Under the pieces are notes generated by a model. It had not been told where the DNA came from, ran no database searches, and saw only the letters and a program-made list of their open reading frames with translations. Below are positions 17,582 through 26,649 of a stretch of 64,000 nucleotides of DNA, piece by piece. Each line of letters begins with the position of its first letter. The first letter of the stretch is position 1. The stretch spans positions 90,430 through 154,429 of the forward strand of contig JBBRBB010000007.1 in NCBI GenBank assembly GCA_038206235.1. The letters are read 5' to 3'. The DNA comes from JBBRBB01 sp038206235. GTDB lineage: Bacteria; Bacteroidota; Bacteroidia; Chitinophagales; Chitinophagaceae. A program made the position numbers and the translations under genes.

Positions 17582-17838
17582 TTTTTTGAGCTGAAATATT
17601 CTTCCTTCATAGATTTACGGCTTTTCTTTTTAGAAGTTTGATATTGTGCTTCTCCCTCTGCAACCATACTTACCCAATCTGAAATAGGATAATCTTCAAA
17701 ACTTTTATGACGGGATGAAGTAACCTTACGCAATAAAAATTCCACAAGCCTGGAGAGGCTCATGTTATTTTTTTCAGCATACCTTTTTGCTCTGCTAATT
17801 ATATTTTCATCAAAGCTTAAAGTGATTTTTGCGTCCAT
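17578..17838 (-). CDS. VapB-like antitoxin (DUF6364-type)
   Basis: An 86-residue protein whose N-terminal half looks like a ribbon-helix-helix DNA-binding module (ITLSFDENIISRAKRYAEKN followed by NMSLSRLVEFLLRKV) and whose C-terminal half is charged (SKKKSRKSMKEEYFSSKK), suited to toxin binding. The pattern fits the DUF6364 family often paired with PIN proteins in Bacteroidota. It is first in the two-gene operon and probably autoregulates it; no clear operator is visible. Confidence 0.83.
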   Translation of the reverse strand: MDAKITLSFDENIISRAKRYAEKNNMSLSRLVEFLLRKVTSSRHKSFEDYPISDWVSMVAEGEAQYQTSKKKSRKSMKEEYFSSKK

Positions 17839-17911
17839 AATTTTAAAATTTTATCAAAGATATTTCTTTCATACGACAAACAAAAAATTTCTATACGTAC
17901 AACTTATTTCT

Positions 17912-18619
17912 TTACGCCTTTCCTTGAATCAGTTTTGTAATACCAAATGCAGTAGCCGCGGCAACAGCGCCAATCAGCAAAACTTTTAATCCTCCGCTCC
18001 AGGGATTTACACCAGTTAACCTGCTTTTAAAAAAACCAAATACAAACAGGCAAACTAATGTTATGGCTACAGAAAATTTTAGGGCTGCTAATGAATCATG
18101 AATAAAAAAATAGGGGCTTAAAGGGACTAAGCCACCAACAATATAGGATACACCAATATTAAAAGCACTTTGCCCTGCTCTCTTTGGGTTGGGCTTATCA
18201 AGCGCCAGTTCATACTTCATCATAAAATCTACCCAGCGGTCTTTATTCTTCGTTAATTCATTCACCGCTTTTTGCTGCACATCTTCGCTCAAACCTAATC
18301 CCTCAAAAAATTCTTTTACTTCTGCCCGTTCCTTATCCGGCATATTATCTACTTCGTAATATTCTCTTCTTAATTCACTGTTGTAATGGTCTTGTTCGGT
18401 TTGGCCTGCAAGGTATCCGCCTAAACCCATCGCTATGGAACCTGCAGCAATTTCTGCAAGACCTGCCAGCACAATAATTGCTGTATCATTTACAGCGCCG
18501 CTTAATCCCGCAGCCAAAGCAAAGGGTACAGTTAATCCATCGCTCATGCCAATTACAATATCTTTCAAAACATTTGAACTTAGTACATGTTCTTCGTGAT
18601 GTAAGTAGGTTGCTTCCAT
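17912..18619 (-). CDS. VIT1/CCC1-family iron/manganese transporter
   Basis: The 235-residue protein has the family layout: an N-terminal helix with VLKDIVIGMSDGLTVPFALAAG, a second helix with EIAAGSIAMGLGGYLAGQTE, a long soluble metal-binding helix pair (DNMPDKERAEVKEFFEGLGL...), and three C-terminal helices. It likely exports Fe2+ or Mn2+ from the cytoplasm as a proton-coupled transporter. I prefer the ATG at MEATYLHHEEH; the 18 codons upstream are hydrophobic but unlike the family. It is divergent from osmC, with about 95 bases between. Confidence 0.92.
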   Translation of the reverse strand: MEATYLHHEEHVLSSNVLKDIVIGMSDGLTVPFALAAGLSGAVNDTAIIVLAGLAEIAAGSIAMGLGGYLAGQTEQDHYNSELRREYYEVDNMPDKERAEVKEFFEGLGLSEDVQQKAVNELTKNKDRWVDFMMKYELALDKPNPKRAGQSAFNIGVSYIVGGLVPLSPYFFIHDSLAALKFSVAITLVCLFVFGFFKSRLTGVNPWSGGLKVLLIGAVAAATAFGITKLIQGKA

Positions 18620-18713
18620 GTAGGATAGTATTATTGTGATAGTTTGTACAACGAATGCAATATTACATAACAATGCTGCTGTTTATTTATCTTTAATTTT
18701 CAAATGCTGAAAC

Positions 18714-19184
18714 ATGCCAGAACATAATTATGAAATTAATATCCGGTGGACGGGAAATCTTGGAGATGGAACAAAAAGATATAATTCGTATAGCCGCAAT
18801 CATCTGATTTCCGTAAAAGATAAACCTGATATTTTATGCTCTTCTGACCCTTCTTTCAGAGGTGATAAAACAAGATATACTCCTGAAGATTTATTGGTTG
18901 CATCTTTATCATCATGCCACATGCTTTGGTATTTGCATTTGTGTGCAGTGAATAATATTGTTGTGATTGATTATACAGATAAAGCCACAGGCACAATGGA
19001 GGAAGATGCTGACGGCAGTGGTTTTTTCACGGAAGTAACGCTGCATCCAATTGTGATAATAACTGATGCCTCAATGACGGAAAAAGCAAAACAACTTCAT
19101 CATGATGCAAATAAAATGTGCTTCATTGCTAACTCGGTAAAATTTCCTGTGAGGCACGAAGCGGTAATCAAGATTGCGGTGTAA
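18714..19184 (+). CDS. OsmC-family peroxiredoxin-like protein
   Basis: A 156-residue OsmC/Ohr superfamily protein that reduces organic hydroperoxides with a Cys pair. The two Cys residues are in SLSSCHMLWYL (Cys68) and NKMCFIANSV (Cys136), and the arginine-containing N-terminal EINIRWTGNLGDGT is typical. It is closer to the YhfA/OsmC branch than to Ohr by spacing; I am not sure of the exact subfamily. A GTCAGACC element follows the gene. Confidence 0.9.
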   Translation: MPEHNYEINIRWTGNLGDGTKRYNSYSRNHLISVKDKPDILCSSDPSFRGDKTRYTPEDLLVASLSSCHMLWYLHLCAVNNIVVIDYTDKATGTMEEDADGSGFFTEVTLHPIVIITDASMTEKAKQLHHDANKMCFIANSVKFPVRHEAVIKIAV

Positions 19185-19221
19185 GCTTGTATGTTTCAAT
19201 TTTTAAAAACCTTGTTTTCTT

Positions 19222-19269
19222 ATGGTCAGACCCGGGACAGCCTGTTCCGCAACGCGGAAGTCAGACCAT
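19222..19269. repeat. GTCAGACC element, long form (copy 2)
   Basis: ATGGTCAGACCCGGGACAGC at the left and GGAAGTCAGACCAT at the right, with an inner TTCCGC-AAC-GCGGAA hairpin. The core differs by about one base from the copy at 31839-31884. Confidence 0.9.
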
Positions 19270-19319
19270 GTAGTCAATAGAATTCCTTATGTTCGTTTCA
19301 TAAAAAGAAAAAAATAAAA

Positions 19320-21242
19320 ATGAAAAAGCAATTATTATTTTGTTTAATGTTGATGCCCTTTATTTTACGAGCTCAAAATACAATGACGCCTGAGTTACTA
19401 TGGAAACTTGGCAGAGTATCAGCAGTTGGAATAACAAAAGACAGGCAAAATATAATTTACAAAGTAAGTACGCCTGATGTGGCGCAGAATAAGAATGTTT
19501 CTAAAACTTACATTATTTCTTTAAGCGGCGGAAATGCAAGAGACATAAGCAATGCAGACCGTCTTGTTACGAATGAACATATTTCACGAGACGGTAAATA
19601 TATCATCAGCACTAAGCCTGTGAAAATGTTGAATGTGTATGGAAGTGATTTTTATTCTGAGCTTACAAAATCAAATGTGTACATCTACAACTCCCTTAAC
19701 TATCGCCACTGGGATGAATGGGAAGATGGAAACTTTGACCATGTATTTGTTGCACCAAATGATACTTCAAGAGCAAACGAAGCAAAAGATATAATGGCTG
19801 GTGAGCCTTATGATTGCCCGCAAAAACCTTTTGGCGGGGATGAAGATTTTATCTGGAACCCAGACAGCAAGCACATTGTATATGTAACCAAGAAAAAATT
19901 TGGAACAGAGTATACCATCAGCACTAACACAGATTTGTATGAGTATGATGTTACAACCGGCGCAACAAAAGACCTTACACAAGATATGGCTGGTTATGAT
20001 GTGAATCCTTCATACAATAAAAAAGGAGAACTGGCATGGCTTAGTATGAAGCGTGAAGGATATGAAGCAGATAAGCAGGATATAATTGTAAGCAATGGAA
20101 GCTCAAAACAAAATTTAACGCAGCAGAGGGATGATATTCATGTTGAAAGCTTCAAGTGGGGGGATGATGATAAAACAATTTTCTTTACTGCACCAATTGA
20201 CGGAACGCTGCAGCTTTTTTCAGTGAACTATCCGGGGATTACCAGAGTGGCGCCTGCAATAACTCAAATTACAAAAGGTGATTTTGATATAACCGGAATA
20301 GTAGGAGAAAATAATAACACACTTATAGTTAGCAGAACAGATATGAATCATGCTGCAGAATTGTTCACCGTTAATATAACTAATGGCAGCATGCAGCAGC
20401 TTACGCATGTGAATGACAGCATCTACAACACGCTTGCTCTTTGCAAAATTGAAAAGAAGTATGTAACTACTACTGATAATAAACGCATGTTAGTGTGGGT
20501 GATAATGCCACCCAATTTTGATCCCGAAAAAAATCGGGACAAAAAATATCCAACGCTTTTGTATTGCCAGGGCGGACCGCAATCTTCATTAACTCAATTT
20601 TATTCTTTCCGCTGGAATTTTCAATTAATGGCATCGAATGGTTATGTGGTAGTGGCGCCTGCACGCAGAGGTATGCCCGGCTTTGGCACGCAATGGAATG
20701 AACAGGTAAGCAAAGACTGGGGCGGACAAGTGTTGCAGGATTATCTCAGTGCCATTGATGCAGTTTCAAAAGAACCTTATGTTGATACAAGTCGCAGGGG
20801 ATGTGTGGGCGCAAGCTTTGGCGGTTTTAGTGTGTTTGCGCTTGCAGCAATTCATCAGCATCGCTTCAAAACTTTTATATCGCATGATGGTGTGTTCGAT
20901 TTCAGAAGCATGTTTGGAACTACTGATGAAATGTGGTTTGAGAATTGGGAAAAAGGAGGAGCCTATTGGGAAAAAGATAATGCTGTTGCACAGCGTTCAT
21001 TTAGTCAAAGCCCGAGTAATTTTGTTGACAAATGGGATACGCCAATGATGATTGTACAAGGCGGTAAAGACTATCGTGTGTCTATAGAGCAAGGCCAGCA
21101 GGCATTCCAGGCTGCACAATTGCGGGGAATAAAAAGCAGGTTTTTGTTTTTGCCCGATGAAAATCATTGGGTGCTAAAAGCTCAGGATGCTCTAGTTTGG
21201 CAAAGAGAATTTTTTAAGTGGCTGCAGGAAACGCTGAAGTGA
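19320..21242 (+). CDS. S9 family (prolyl oligopeptidase-type) serine peptidase, secreted
   Basis: A 640-residue protein with a signal peptide (MKKQLLFCLMLMPFILRAQ), a beta-propeller of WD/PD40-like repeats (about 40-380) and an alpha/beta-hydrolase domain. The catalytic triad is visible: Ser in CVGASFGGFSVF (about 500), Asp in QGGKDYRVSIEQG (about 582) and His in PDENHWVLKA (about 615). It resembles acylaminoacyl-peptidase/DPP-like enzymes and likely degrades peptides in the periplasm. A short palindrome (TCCCGA-AAAAAA-TCGGGA) lies inside the gene, encoding part of NFDPEKNRDKK. Confidence 0.93.
   Translation: MKKQLLFCLMLMPFILRAQNTMTPELLWKLGRVSAVGITKDRQNIIYKVSTPDVAQNKNVSKTYIISLSGGNARDISNADRLVTNEHISRDGKYIISTKPVKMLNVYGSDFYSELTKSNVYIYNSLNYRHWDEWEDGNFDHVFVAPNDTSRANEAKDIMAGEPYDCPQKPFGGDEDFIWNPDSKHIVYVTKKKFGTEYTISTNTDLYEYDVTTGATKDLTQDMAGYDVNPSYNKKGELAWLSMKREGYEADKQDIIVSNGSSKQNLTQQRDDIHVESFKWGDDDKTIFFTAPIDGTLQLFSVNYPGITRVAPAITQITKGDFDITGIVGENNNTLIVSRTDMNHAAELFTVNITNGSMQQLTHVNDSIYNTLALCKIEKKYVTTTDNKRMLVWVIMPPNFDPEKNRDKKYPTLLYCQGGPQSSLTQFYSFRWNFQLMASNGYVVVAPARRGMPGFGTQWNEQVSKDWGGQVLQDYLSAIDAVSKEPYVDTSRRGCVGASFGGFSVFALAAIHQHRFKTFISHDGVFDFRSMFGTTDEMWFENWEKGGAYWEKDNAVAQRSFSQSPSNFVDKWDTPMMIVQGGKDYRVSIEQGQQAFQAAQLRGIKSRFLFLPDENHWVLKAQDALVWQREFFKWLQETLK
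20522..20539. repeat. Short palindrome inside the S9 peptidase gene
   Basis: TCCCGA-AAAAAA-TCGGGA lies in frame, coding a linker-like PEKNRDK between the propeller and hydrolase domains. It resembles the intergenic TCCCGATAATTCGGGA at 34261-34276. Confidence 0.6.
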
Positions 21243-21662
21243 TTTTAATTTAACGTAGAAATTCACCGCTTATGGCGGTGGTTATTTTCTGATGGCTATA
21301 CCTTTTTAATTCTTGTCGAATAAAGTAATAAGGTTGTTTAGCAGAATAATTCATTTTTTCTTCTATACAACTCAAAGTTTTCAACAAATAATATATTCGT
21401 TTTAAAATGGTTCAATTACAAGCTTTTCAAGAGTTGTTATGAGCGAAACAGCAGCGCCTTCTTGAGGGACTACTAAGGTTAATAAGATTGACCTTAGTAG
21501 AAAACGTAAGAGCCTCTTTCCCTAACCTTATTATCTTATTTTATGATGCGACAATTGGTTTAAACTATTAGAGTTGGGATTATAGCCCTTTGGATTAATC
21601 CTAAAGACACCGCCTTTGGGGTGGTAGTTGACTTTAACTGTTTACTTTTTGAGCATAGGGTT
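21243..21662. other. Gene-free 420-bp spacer with several hairpins
   Basis: No supported ORF. The spacer holds CACCGC-TTATG-GCGGTG (21264-21280), a 10-bp stem CTACTAAGGT/ACCTTAGTAG (21470-21500), a near-palindrome TTTGGATTAATCCTAAAG (21589-21606) and CACCGCC-TTTG-GGGTGG (21608-21624). The first may terminate the peptidase gene, the last may serve the convergent LytTR gene. No RNA family is recognised. Confidence 0.5.
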
Positions 21663-22391
21663 TTATCTTTTCAAATATTTATCCACTAATATTTTCTGCA
21701 TTACTTCGTCTTTTAAATTACGGCTTACCGGTATTTCATGCTCATGTATATATAATATATTTCCCTCAATGCTGTTCACTTTTGAAATTTGAACAATAAA
21801 TGATTTATGCACTTTTACAAATTGTTCTTTGGGCAGCGCATCTTCTACACTTTTAAATGTAAGATACGTAATATACTTTTTTTGTGTGGTATGTATGGTT
21901 ACATAATTCTGAAGCGCTTCAACAAAAAGAATATCAGCGTATAAAATTTTAATAATCCTGCCATCGGATTTTATGAAAAAATAATCATCGTTATTGCCGT
22001 TTGCCTGTTGAGATTTTGAAGTGTTTTTATGTTTATCGTAATGTTCTCTTGCCTTCATAACCGCTTTTAAAAAACGGTTGAAGGAAATGGGTTTTACAAG
22101 ATAATCGAGCACATTCAAATCAAAACCTTCGAGTGCATGTTGGGGATAAGCTGTGGTAATAATTACAAGTGGCGGGTGAGCAAGGGCTTTTAAAAAATCA
22201 AGCCCGTTAAGCCGCGGCATTTGTATGTCAAGAAGAATGAGTTGTATATCCTGTGCATTTAATACAGAAATGGCTTTCAGCGCATCATCATATTCACCGG
22301 CAAGATGCAAAAATTCCACCTCGTTTATATATTCTTTTAATCCTTTGCGGGCAAGAGGCTCATCATCAATTATAATTGTATTAATCTTCAT
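21663..22391 (-). CDS. LytTR-family response regulator
   Basis: A 242-residue two-component regulator with an N-terminal CheY-like receiver (IIIDDEPLARKGL acidic pocket, phospho-acceptor Asp in ILLDIQMPRLNG, Lys in YLVKPISFNRF) and a C-terminal LytTR DNA-binding domain (KYITYLTFKSVEDALP to VKVHKSFIVQISKVNS). It binds DNA as a transcription factor. I start at MKINTIIIDDEP, six codons into the longest frame. It is directly downstream of its sensor kinase on the same strand; together they form a LytS/LytTR-type system. Confidence 0.94.
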   Translation of the reverse strand: MKINTIIIDDEPLARKGLKEYINEVEFLHLAGEYDDALKAISVLNAQDIQLILLDIQMPRLNGLDFLKALAHPPLVIITTAYPQHALEGFDLNVLDYLVKPISFNRFLKAVMKAREHYDKHKNTSKSQQANGNNDDYFFIKSDGRIIKILYADILFVEALQNYVTIHTTQKKYITYLTFKSVEDALPKEQFVKVHKSFIVQISKVNSIEGNILYIHEHEIPVSRNLKDEVMQKILVDKYLKR

Positions 22392-22398
22392 AGAAACA

Positions 22399-22441
22399 AA
22401 AATGTTCAATTTTCAATATTCAATGATCAATGTTCAATGTT
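22399..22441. repeat. TTCAATGTTCAAT-type micro-repeat at kinase stop codon
   Basis: About five degenerate 8-9 bp units of the TTCAAT(G/A)(T/A) kind fill the spacer between the two regulator genes and also encode the last residues (LNIDH and stop) of the kinase. Confidence 0.7.
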
Positions 22442-23445
22442 AAGGTAGCTGAAAAATAATTCTTGTCCTGATAAATGGCAAGCTTGTGTTTTTCGGGATA
22501 TAAAAGTTCTAATCTTTTTTTCACATTGTTTAATCCAATACCACCGGTAAATTCGTTTCCCTTCCCTTCTGTGGTGTTAACCACTTTAAATAACAACTCA
22601 GCATTGACTTTTGAAATATCAATTTTTATTTCATTCATTTTTCCATTGTTATAATGCGACAGATGCTTGAATGCATTTTCTACAAAAGGCAACAGCAACA
22701 AAGGTTCTATCTCAAATGCTTTTACTGAAGAATTAATTTTAAAGTTAATAAGAGTGGTATCTTCATCTAAACGTAACCGCTGCACCTGGATATAATCTTG
22801 TAAAAAACTAATTTCTTTTTCAATTGCAATTTTTTGGCCATTGCATTCATATAATTGGTATCTAAGCATTTCAGAAAATTTGTGCAACGCATCTCTTGCT
22901 TCAATGTTATTCTTATCAATCAGGAAAAAAACGGAATTGATTGCATTGAATAGGAAATGAGGATTCATCTGGCTTTTTAAAAAATTCAATTCTGCCTCTG
23001 CCTTTTCTTTTGTTAGTTCTGCCAAATGTTTTTGTGTGCTTGCATAATCGTATAGCAATTTGAAAGCAGCGCCTGTGGTAACTAATAAGAAATGCGGTAT
23101 CACATTATCGTAAACTCTTTCTTTAAAATTATCCCACACATTGAAGCTGTTTCTGCCATATAGTAAAATGCCTTCAAGATACATTTTAAAAATGCTTGCG
23201 CTGAAGATCATTACCACATAAACAAATGCGAATAGAACATAATTCTTTTTATAAAGAAATTTCGGAATGAGGAAATAATTGGTTGCATAAACAAGCACAG
23301 CAAGAAAAACAACTTTTAATGCAGTTATTTGTAAGGCTTCTGAATTACTGTAGTAATCGTCGTAACGGAAAAAATACCAGCTTGCAAAAAGCAGCAACCA
23401 GAATAATACATGATGGAGCTTATATTTTATTATTGAATTATGCAT
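22420..23445 (-). CDS. LytS-type sensor histidine kinase
   Basis: A 341-residue membrane kinase with four hydrophobic segments (ITALKVVFLAVLVYATNYFLI, VLFAFVYVVMIFSASIFKMYL and others) and no large periplasmic domain. The His_kinase domain carries the acceptor in FLKSQMNPHFLFNAINSVFF (about residue 165-180) and the HATPase region with PLLLLPFVENAFKHL and GGIGLNNVKKRLELLYP. It autophosphorylates and passes phosphate to the adjacent LytTR regulator. The signal is unknown. Confidence 0.93.
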   Translation of the reverse strand: MHNSIIKYKLHHVLFWLLLFASWYFFRYDDYYSNSEALQITALKVVFLAVLVYATNYFLIPKFLYKKNYVLFAFVYVVMIFSASIFKMYLEGILLYGRNSFNVWDNFKERVYDNVIPHFLLVTTGAAFKLLYDYASTQKHLAELTKEKAEAELNFLKSQMNPHFLFNAINSVFFLIDKNNIEARDALHKFSEMLRYQLYECNGQKIAIEKEISFLQDYIQVQRLRLDEDTTLINFKINSSVKAFEIEPLLLLPFVENAFKHLSHYNNGKMNEIKIDISKVNAELLFKVVNTTEGKGNEFTGGIGLNNVKKRLELLYPEKHKLAIYQDKNYFSATLTLNIDH

Positions 23446-23648
23446 ATCAATACAAAATAAATTTACAAAATCTCTATGAATGTACTACTTACACAATAAG
23501 AATGATTTGCTTGACGTACAGCAGAATTCACTAACAAGTTATTTGTATTTAGTTTTTCATCAAGCTATTTGTGTAATATATGTAAATAGTTTTATAATAG
23601 CATTTGAATAAATCAATTTGCAGTGAATTAGTTAACAATAAAAATAAA

Positions 23649-24839
23649 ATGATGAAAAATTATGTTCTTTTATTTGCTGTTATCCTCCTGATACAAACAT
23701 CAGCCTGCACACAAAAAAATAATCAGCAAAAAAAATCATTACAATCTTATGATGCAACAAAAAATGTGGGTGGTGGTTGTGAAGGATGTGAAGTAATTCT
23801 TGAAAGCCCTGTTCCATTTGACAAAGTGAACTGGATTGATACGTTGCCAGATTTTAATGAGCGTGGGCCCAAAATGATTATCAGCGGCGTGATATATAAG
23901 GCTGATGGCAAAACACCTGCAAAAGATATAGTGCTGTATGTGTATCACACAGACCAAACCGGGCATTACACAAATAAGTTTAATGAACCCGGATGGCCTG
24001 GCAGAAACGGGTATATAAAAGGATGGATGAAAACAAATGAAAAAGGCGAGTATAAATTTTATACATTGAGGCCTGCTCCATATCCGGGTGCTAAAATTCC
24101 TGCACACATTCATCCTGTGATAAAAGAAGCGGATAAAAATGAATATTGGATTGATGAATATTTGTTCGATGATGACCCATTGCTTACACTATCAGAAAGA
24201 AATAAACAGGAGCAACATGGCGGAAGCGGCATTATTCATCTTGTGCAAAAAAATGGAATGCTGATTGGAACAAGAAATATTATTCTCGGATTAAATATTC
24301 CGAATTACTCTTTAACATCAGGAAACAAAGTACAAACAGATAAATTACAATCGGGGCTTGCGATGAGAGAAAATATGCCCGCCATGGATCCCTATCATAT
24401 CACCGGTCCTGATAAGGGTACAAAAACCTGCCCTATGTGCAAGTATGGGCGTGGACAAGGCATTATGGTTTGGTGGAACAGCGAAGACATTCGTCCCTTT
24501 ATGCAAATGATGCAACGCATGGATGCAAAAATTCAACAAAGCGGTTTTCAAAAACTGAGAGTGTTTGGAATTTATATGAATCCCGGTAAAGAATCAATTG
24601 AAAGAGTTAAGCAAAGAATGCAATCATGGATTGATATATATGGCTTTCAAAACGTTGCTATACTTTGCATTCCTTCACCCTCAGATTCTGCAACTGCAGA
24701 ATTGTATCACATTAATCCATCGCCTGAAATAGAGAATACGATATTTATTTATAAACAAAGGCGTGTAGCAGATAAATTTATTAATTATAATGCAACTTCA
24801 GACACTGAGTATGGGTCTCTGCTGAAATTGTTGATGTAA
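23649..24839 (+). CDS. Intradiol-dioxygenase-fold lipoprotein fused to a thioredoxin-like domain
   Basis: Two modules are joined in one 396-residue lipoprotein (lipobox-like QTSACTQ near residue 20). The first (about 45-215) has the intradiol ring-cleavage dioxygenase fold with candidate Fe ligands in the right order: Tyr in HTDQTGHYTNK, Tyr in YTLRPAPYPG, and the pair in IPAHIHP. The second (about 235-end) has CPMCKYGRG, resembling a CXXC redox motif, and a thioredoxin-like or redoxin-like pattern (VFGIYMNPGKESIERVKQRM). The catalytic reaction is unknown; related proteins without the substrate-binding loops occur widely in Bacteroidota. The upstream TTG extension is rejected in favour of the ATG pair MMKNYVLL. 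Confidence 0.8.
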   Translation: MMKNYVLLFAVILLIQTSACTQKNNQQKKSLQSYDATKNVGGGCEGCEVILESPVPFDKVNWIDTLPDFNERGPKMIISGVIYKADGKTPAKDIVLYVYHTDQTGHYTNKFNEPGWPGRNGYIKGWMKTNEKGEYKFYTLRPAPYPGAKIPAHIHPVIKEADKNEYWIDEYLFDDDPLLTLSERNKQEQHGGSGIIHLVQKNGMLIGTRNIILGLNIPNYSLTSGNKVQTDKLQSGLAMRENMPAMDPYHITGPDKGTKTCPMCKYGRGQGIMVWWNSEDIRPFMQMMQRMDAKIQQSGFQKLRVFGIYMNPGKESIERVKQRMQSWIDIYGFQNVAILCIPSPSDSATAELYHINPSPEIENTIFIYKQRRVADKFINYNATSDTEYGSLLKLLM

Positions 24840-24930
24840 AGCAGTAAGCAATGTAGCAATTTAGCAATGTTACAATGTAACAATTCGATAATGAAGCATC
24901 AGCAACATTCTTACCGCCTCCTGCATCTCT

Positions 24931-26616
24931 TCAGTTCATCACCATTTCCCTTGCATTCTGTAACGCTGCTGCAGTGGGCTTTTCACCGCTTAGCATTTGT
25001 GCTATTATTGTAATGCGTTCTTCCTGCGACAGCTTGCGAATTCCGGTTATAACGGAATTATTTTTTATTTCTTTAAACACAAAAAAATGAGCATTTGCCC
25101 TGCCAGCAATCTGCGGCTGATGTGTTATTGAAATAACCTGCCGCTTTGCAGAAAGTGTTTTCATAATTACACCTACTTGTCGGGCTGCTTCTCCAGAGAT
25201 TCCAGTATCTATTTCATCGAAGATGAGTGTGGGCAGATTGATGCTTTCTGCTACAAGAGATTTTATGCAAAGCATTAAGCGGCTTAATTCACCGCCGCTT
25301 GCTATTTTGCGTAAAGGCTGTAAGCGGTTGCTGTTGCCTGCCTGTGCGGCAGGTAAATTCGCATCAAATAAAAATTCAATCTCATCTTTTCCATATTCCT
25401 TCAAAGCGATTTGATTGATTGATACTTTTATTCTTGCATTAGGCATACCTACCTGCACGAGCAACTCATTTACATTTTTCTCAAATGCAGGAGTAATCTT
25501 TTTTCTTCGGGCAGATAATTCTTCTGCCATATCAATTGCCTTTTGATACAACAGTTTTGTTTCTTTTTCTTTGGATGATATGGCCTCATCAATATGTAAA
25601 ACCTGCAATAATTTTTCTTCTAATTCATTTTGAATGATGAGTAATTCTGCGGTTGTTTGCACACCGTGTTTTTTTAGCAGCTTGTAGCCTGATAAAATTC
25701 TTTCGTTGATATATGCGATACGTTGCTCATCGAACTGTATGGTGTTGTTGATGGATTCCGTTTCGTCAGCAACATCATTTAGTTCTATGTAAGCGCTTTG
25801 AAGCCGCTCAACGATTGAAGGAATATTTTTATGATAGGCAGCAATGGATTGTAATTGCTGCATGAGTTGTTTGATGGATTGCACAACAGGCTGTTCCGTT
25901 TCTTTGAGCTGATAATATACCTGTGAAAGTTTTGTTTTTATATTCTCTGCATTGCTCTGTATTTTTAATTCCTCATCAAGAAGTTCGAGTTCATTTTCCT
26001 GGAGATTGATTTCGGCTAATTCATTAAAGAGGAACTGGTGATAATCGAATTCTTTATTAAAATTATTTTTTTGTAATTGCAGTTGTTCTAATTCTTTCGA
26101 AGCAGATTGCCACAGATGAAATACATGCTTATAGTTGCTTAAAGCTGCTGCATTTTTTGCAAGAGCATCCACCACTTCACGCTGAAAATCAGAATCGCCT
26201 AATTCGAGTGTATCGAACTGTTGGTGAAGGTCAACTAATAAGGATGCAAGGATTTTTAATTGTTGTAAACTGGCAGGCGTATCATTTATAAAAGCTCTCG
26301 ATTTTCCGTTAGCAGCTATTTCCCTGCGCAGCACCACTTCATCAGCATCGTTGTGCAAATCATTTGCAGTGAGAAAATCAAGCACATTATTGCGTCTTTC
26401 AATTTTAAATACGCCTTCTATAAAACATTTTTTACCAGGCTGCAACAGCACAGATGTATCTGCTCTTTCACCAAGAATTAAGCTCAATGCGCCGATAACA
26501 ATGCTTTTGCCTGCACCCGTTTCACCCGTTATAATATTCAGGTTTGGAGAGAAGCTTATTTCTATTTCATCAATAATGGCATAATTCTGTATAATGAGTG
26601 ATGAGAGCATGAGCAA
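24931..26616 (-). CDS. recN: DNA repair protein RecN
   Basis: An SMC-like ATPase acting in double-strand break repair. The 561-residue protein has Walker A GETGAGKS (31-38), a long coiled-coil middle (about 160-370), and the C-terminal signature and Walker B: ASGGELSRLMLCIKSL and LPTLIFDEIDTGISG, plus the D loop ISITHQPQIAG. Two possible ATG starts lie two codons apart. A short palindrome (CCTGCC-TGTGC-GGCAGG) is embedded in the coding sequence, encoding LPAAQAG. It is divergent from the Uma2 gene with 33 bases between. Confidence 0.96.
   Translation of the reverse strand: MLMLSSLIIQNYAIIDEIEISFSPNLNIITGETGAGKSIVIGALSLILGERADTSVLLQPGKKCFIEGVFKIERRNNVLDFLTANDLHNDADEVVLRREIAANGKSRAFINDTPASLQQLKILASLLVDLHQQFDTLELGDSDFQREVVDALAKNAAALSNYKHVFHLWQSASKELEQLQLQKNNFNKEFDYHQFLFNELAEINLQENELELLDEELKIQSNAENIKTKLSQVYYQLKETEQPVVQSIKQLMQQLQSIAAYHKNIPSIVERLQSAYIELNDVADETESINNTIQFDEQRIAYINERILSGYKLLKKHGVQTTAELLIIQNELEEKLLQVLHIDEAISSKEKETKLLYQKAIDMAEELSARRKKITPAFEKNVNELLVQVGMPNARIKVSINQIALKEYGKDEIEFLFDANLPAAQAGNSNRLQPLRKIASGGELSRLMLCIKSLVAESINLPTLIFDEIDTGISGEAARQVGVIMKTLSAKRQVISITHQPQIAGRANAHFFVFKEIKNNSVITGIRKLSQEERITIIAQMLSGEKPTAAALQNAREMVMN
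25337..25353. repeat. Short palindrome inside recN
   Basis: CCTGCC-TGTGC-GGCAGG lies in frame within the C-terminal ATPase half of recN, encoding LPAAQAG just before a conserved NRLQPLRKIASGGE segment. Confidence 0.6.
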
Positions 26617-26649
26617 ATTTTGTAATTTTATTTTGCAAAACGAAATGAG

